Assembly: GCA_937891875.1 (NCBI GenBank) | Contig: CALATR010000646.1 | Location: 1 to 8,414, forward strand | Direction of reading: 5' to 3' | Origin: an uncultured Pseudomonadota bacterium | GTDB taxonomy: Bacteria; Myxococcota_A; UBA796; GCA-2862545 | Length of the DNA: 8,414 nt | Shown: in pieces, positions 7,201-8,414 of the stretch | Numbering within the stretch: position 1 is the first letter of the stretch | Layout: the number at the start of each line of letters is the position of its first letter | Notes under the pieces: model-generated | What the model saw: the letters and a program-made list of their open reading frames with translations, nothing else | What the model was told of the DNA's origin: nothing | The model's database searches: none | Position numbers and translations under genes: made by a program

Positions 7201-7448
7201 AGGAGGCCCGTGAGGCCGAGCTGCGTCGAGCGAGCCCCGCGGAGAAGGACGCCCAGATCCAGAGCGTCCGCACCTTCCAGGAGGCGCACCAGGACGAGGC
7301 GCCCGAGGCCCTACGGCGCCTGCAGCAGGTGGCGCTGGACGGCGGCAACATCTTCGCCGAGCTGATGCGCACGGTGCGGGTCGCGAGCCTCGGCCAGATC
7401 ACCCACGCGCTGTACCAGGTGGGCGGAGAGTACAGGAGGAACCTCTAG
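4203..7448 (+). CDS. icmF: Fused isobutyryl-CoA mutase IcmF (B12 domain, GTPase chaperone, mutase)
   Basis: Adenosylcobalamin-dependent radical enzyme of 1081 residues interconverting isobutyryl-CoA and n-butyryl-CoA; family members also act on isovaleryl-/pivalyl-CoA. Domain order is the IcmF order. B12 domain, about 10-135: D21-G-H23-D with H23 as the expected cobalt ligand, SSYQGGH 68-74, FGGGGG 96-101. MeaB-type GTPase, about 195-415: Walker A GTGGAGKS 205-212, IDPTRKRSGGALLGDR, ETSG 298-301, and NKFE 345-348 for guanine recognition. A linker follows, then the mutase barrel, about 555-1081. Substrate-pocket residues are F585 (in RMFAGEG) and Q729 (in AQNT), where methylmalonyl-CoA mutase has Tyr and Arg; this marks isobutyryl-type rather than methylmalonyl specificity. 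H767 in SGYHIAEAGA matches the mutase active-site His. The family is usually near 1090 residues, so it looks full length. The start is GTG 4203, supported by GGAGG. It appears monocistronic, ending at a hairpin shared with a convergent gene. Confidence 0.96.
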   Translation: MSERYQPTHPIRVVTAASLFDGHDAAINVMRRILQSGGAEVIHLGHNRSAEDVVTAAIHEDAQAIAVSSYQGGHMEYFRYMRQLLDERGAQHIKLFGGGGGVIVPDEIAELQQSGVERIYSPEDGRKLGLVGMIDDLLRRADFDPAEAAPTSLAKVEEGDVTAIARMITLAEQDLDHPGRLPEDVRSKLANGISEYPVPIVGITGTGGAGKSSLTDELLLRYLMDNPDDRVAVLSIDPTRKRSGGALLGDRIRMNAIDPKRVFMRSLATRKQKGELSGAIQEAVAVCKAARYDLIIVETSGIGQGDADIVELVDVSLYVMTPEFGAPSQLEKIDMLDFADLIAINKFEKKGAMDAFRDVRKQVQRNRELWHDDPETLPVFGTMASRFADDGVNALYLALLDRLATKAGVVKESRLQRPESKHSTDRSPMIAPGRERYLGDIARAVRGHHDRVAEQVTVARRVQRLEETLAELQDTEAAPLIRARLDAARRELDGDVATILAEWPATVQAYSGDEFVYTVRGREIRQPLVHESLSKQKIKRVVLPDTDDHGEIVKFSLKENVPGRFPYTGGVFPLKRLSELPKRMFAGEGGPARTNHRFHLLCEGEAAARLSTAFDSVTLYGEDPHERPDIYGKIGESGVSVPHLDDMKILYSGFDLCAPTTSVSMTINGPAPIILAMFLNTAIDQQVDAWTEQHGRAPTEAEHADIAAKALNVVRGTVQADILKEDQAQNTCIFSTAFAMKMMGDIQEFFIEKAIRNFYSISISGYHIAEAGANPISQLAFTLANGFTIAEYYKARGMDVDKFGPNLSFFFSNGLDPEYTVIGRVARRIWAIAMKELYGAGSRAQQLKYHIQTSGRSLHAREIQFNDIRTTLQALLAINDNCNSLHTNAYDEAITTPTEESVRRAMAIQLIIAKEFGYAFNENPNQGSYFVEWLTDLVEEAVLQEFESIDRRGGVLGAMELQYQRSKIQEESLYYEQKKHDGSLPLVGINTYVDPNKGDEEAREAELRRASPAEKDAQIQSVRTFQEAHQDEAPEALRRLQQVALDGGNIFAELMRTVRVASLGQITHALYQVGGEYRRNL

Positions 7449-7461
7449 TCTCGCGGAACGA

Positions 7462-7501
7462 CCGGTGCAGCCCTCCAACAAACGCAACCGGGCTGCACCG
7501 G
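7462..7501. terminator. Hairpin between convergent genes, probable bidirectional terminator
   Basis: A perfect 12-bp stem, ccggtgcagccc (7462-7473) with gggctgcaccgg (7490-7501), around a 16-nt loop. Two more pairs can form across a one-base bulge. It starts 13 nt after the icmF stop and lies 16 nt from the stop of the opposing lipoprotein gene. No T-tract follows on either strand, so it may act through the stem alone, with Rho, or as an RNA 3'-end stabiliser. Confidence 0.72.
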
Positions 7502-7517
7502 GTCCCCCCCGCTGACG

Positions 7518-8234
7518 CTAGGGAGCCTCTTCGACCTTGTTGCCGTCCGCATCCTCGATGCGGTCGAACGTGAGGTCGACGTCGAGCTGGCCCAGTGCGG
7601 CGCCGGAGAGCTGTCCGACCGCGAGGCTCGAGAGCGCGCTCGCGCCCAGGCTGGTCCGGGCGACGATCGCGGTGGTCTGCGAATCCTCGCAGGCGGTCTC
7701 GCAGGAGCCCTGGTAGCTGGCCTCGGCCTCGGCGCGGCAGGTGGCCTGGTCGGCGTCGCCCTCGCACTCGGCCTCGGCCCAGGAGCGTGCCTTCGCCTCG
7801 CAGTAGGACGTGCACTGCTGGCTCGTGTTCTCGATGCGCGCGACCACGTCCACGCCGGTCACGAGGCCGACGTCGATGTCGGGGATCCCGCAGTCCGACG
7901 GCGTCGCGAAGCTGGCGTCTGCCGCGGCGAACGACGCGAGGTAGGCCCCGTCGGAGCTCACCTCGCCCTCCCCCTCGTACAGCGCCTCGAAGCTGTTGCC
8001 GTCCAGCGTGCAGTTGGTGTCGCCGACGTCGAAGTCGCCGGTACCGGTCACCTCGAGGCTCACGTCCATCGTGGTGCCGGGCTCCGGGGACGCCGGCTGG
8101 CGCGCGGTGTCGTCGGCCTCGGTCTCGGCGTCCTCGTAGGTGGCCTGCCCCTCGGCGGTCGTCTCGGCGTCGGGGTCCGGGCCGCCGCAGGCGATTGCAA
8201 CACAGAGCGGCAGCAGGACGGTCAAGCGGGTCAT
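7518..8234 (-). CDS. Acidic lipoprotein with symmetric six-cysteine segment, function unknown
   Basis: Protein of 238 residues that I do not recognise. The signal peptide (MTRLTVLLPLCVAIAC) ends at C16 in AIAC, an acceptable lipobox, so it is probably anchored in the envelope. Residues 17-55 are a Glu/Asp/Thr-rich linker. Residues about 56-135 look like beta-strands, with C75 and C115. Residues 141-182 form an Ala/Glu-rich, probably helical segment with cysteines at 141, 145, 157, 166, 178 and 182, spaced x3-x11-x8-x11-x3. The C-terminal part (187-230) has an alternating hydrophobic pattern (LSSLAVGQLSGAALGQLDVDLTF). The even Cys count suggests disulfides formed outside the cytoplasm. GGAGGA 3 nt before ATG 8234 on the minus strand supports the start. 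It converges on icmF and shares its hairpin terminator. Confidence 0.82.
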   Translation of the reverse strand: MTRLTVLLPLCVAIACGGPDPDAETTAEGQATYEDAETEADDTARQPASPEPGTTMDVSLEVTGTGDFDVGDTNCTLDGNSFEALYEGEGEVSSDGAYLASFAAADASFATPSDCGIPDIDVGLVTGVDVVARIENTSQQCTSYCEAKARSWAEAECEGDADQATCRAEAEASYQGSCETACEDSQTTAIVARTSLGASALSSLAVGQLSGAALGQLDVDLTFDRIEDADGNKVEEAP

Positions 8235-8237
8235 GGG

Positions 8238-8243
8238 TCCTCC
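8238..8243 (-). promoter_or_regulatory. Ribosome binding site of the six-Cys lipoprotein gene
   Basis: GGAGGA on the minus strand, 3 nt before the ATG at 8234. It supports this start. Confidence 0.75.
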
Positions 8244-8390
8244 ATCGGATTCACCATGCTCGTAGGCTGGCCGGCGCCTGGACCGGTTTCAGCGCGGTCT
8301 CAGGGCCAGCGCCGTCGGCGCCTGCGAGGGAGCCCGGGCTTCACGTGCACCCCGACCGCAGCGCCGCCACAGCACGCCGAGGTCCAACCT

Positions 8391-8406
8391 CTCTCGTCCT
8401 GACCCC
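8391..8406 (-). repeat. Short dispersed repeat, copy 3, inverted (REP-like)
   Basis: On the minus strand this reads ggggtcaggacgagag, matching copies 1 and 2 at 15 of 16 positions (12 contiguous). It is adjacent to a small hairpin, gaggt-cca-acctc at 8379-8391. Together with copy 2 it forms an inverted pair bracketing icmF and the six-Cys lipoprotein gene. Confidence 0.6.
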
Positions 8407-8414
8407 GAACGACG

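Noticed and set aside
6005..7213. A 402-residue plus-strand frame inside icmF
   Set aside because: Arg/Pro/His-rich out-of-frame translation of the mutase domain.
3279..7289. A 1336-residue minus-strand open frame running antisense through icmF into the isomerase
   Set aside because: Only its last 247 codons are a gene. The rest is a Val/Gly/Asp/Leu-rich mirror of icmF, an effect of high GC in the third codon position; icmF itself shows full family conservation on the plus strand.
8272..8324. Direct repeat cggcgcctg (8272-8280 and 8316-8324) upstream of the six-Cys lipoprotein gene
   Set aside because: Nine GC-rich bases twice within 50 bp is not clearly above chance, and it has no known site pattern.

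Overview
This is a high-GC window with dense, uniformly GC-biased genes. Two or three of them look like lipoproteins, so the host is most likely a Gram-negative bacterium. Acidic lipoproteins, a fused isobutyryl-CoA mutase and short dispersed GGGGTCAGGACG repeats would suit Myxococcota or another deltaproteobacterial-type lineage. That assignment is inference; no rRNA or marker gene is present.

Layout. (1) 1-1426, minus strand: a membrane fatty acid desaturase is followed after 4 nt by pdxH (pyridoxamine 5'-phosphate oxidase, cut by the window edge), so the two probably share a transcript. (2) 1427-1641: a divergent intergenic region with a perfect 14-bp palindrome of the kind TetR-family regulators bind. 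(3) 1642-2361, plus: an exported protein made of two copies of a ~90-residue domain I do not recognise. (4) 2423-3265, plus: a NifU-type Fe-S carrier with an extra N-terminal region. (5) 3279-4022, minus: a cyclophilin-type peptidyl-prolyl isomerase lipoprotein, convergent with the NifU gene. (6) 4023-4202: a divergent intergenic region holding two direct copies of a 17-bp repeat, one of which touches the isomerase start codon. (7) 4203-7448, plus: icmF, the fused B12-dependent acyl-CoA mutase with its built-in GTPase chaperone. (8) 7462-7501: a strong hairpin between convergent genes. (9) 7518-8234, minus: an acidic lipoprotein with a mirror-symmetric six-cysteine pattern. (10) 8235-8414: upstream region of that gene, with a third, inverted copy of the repeat. 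No gene-free stretch exceeds 300 bases.

How it fits together. IcmF interconverts branched and linear short acyl-CoAs, which feed branched-chain fatty acid synthesis and degradation. The desaturase adjusts membrane lipid fluidity. These two suggest a lipid theme, but they are far apart and not co-transcribed. The remaining genes look like individually placed housekeeping or envelope genes rather than one pathway. I see no defence system, CRISPR array, prophage or complete transposon. The less explained items are the duplicated CH-x2-GRGPHPK domain, the symmetric six-Cys lipoprotein, the extended NifU protein and the three-copy repeat.
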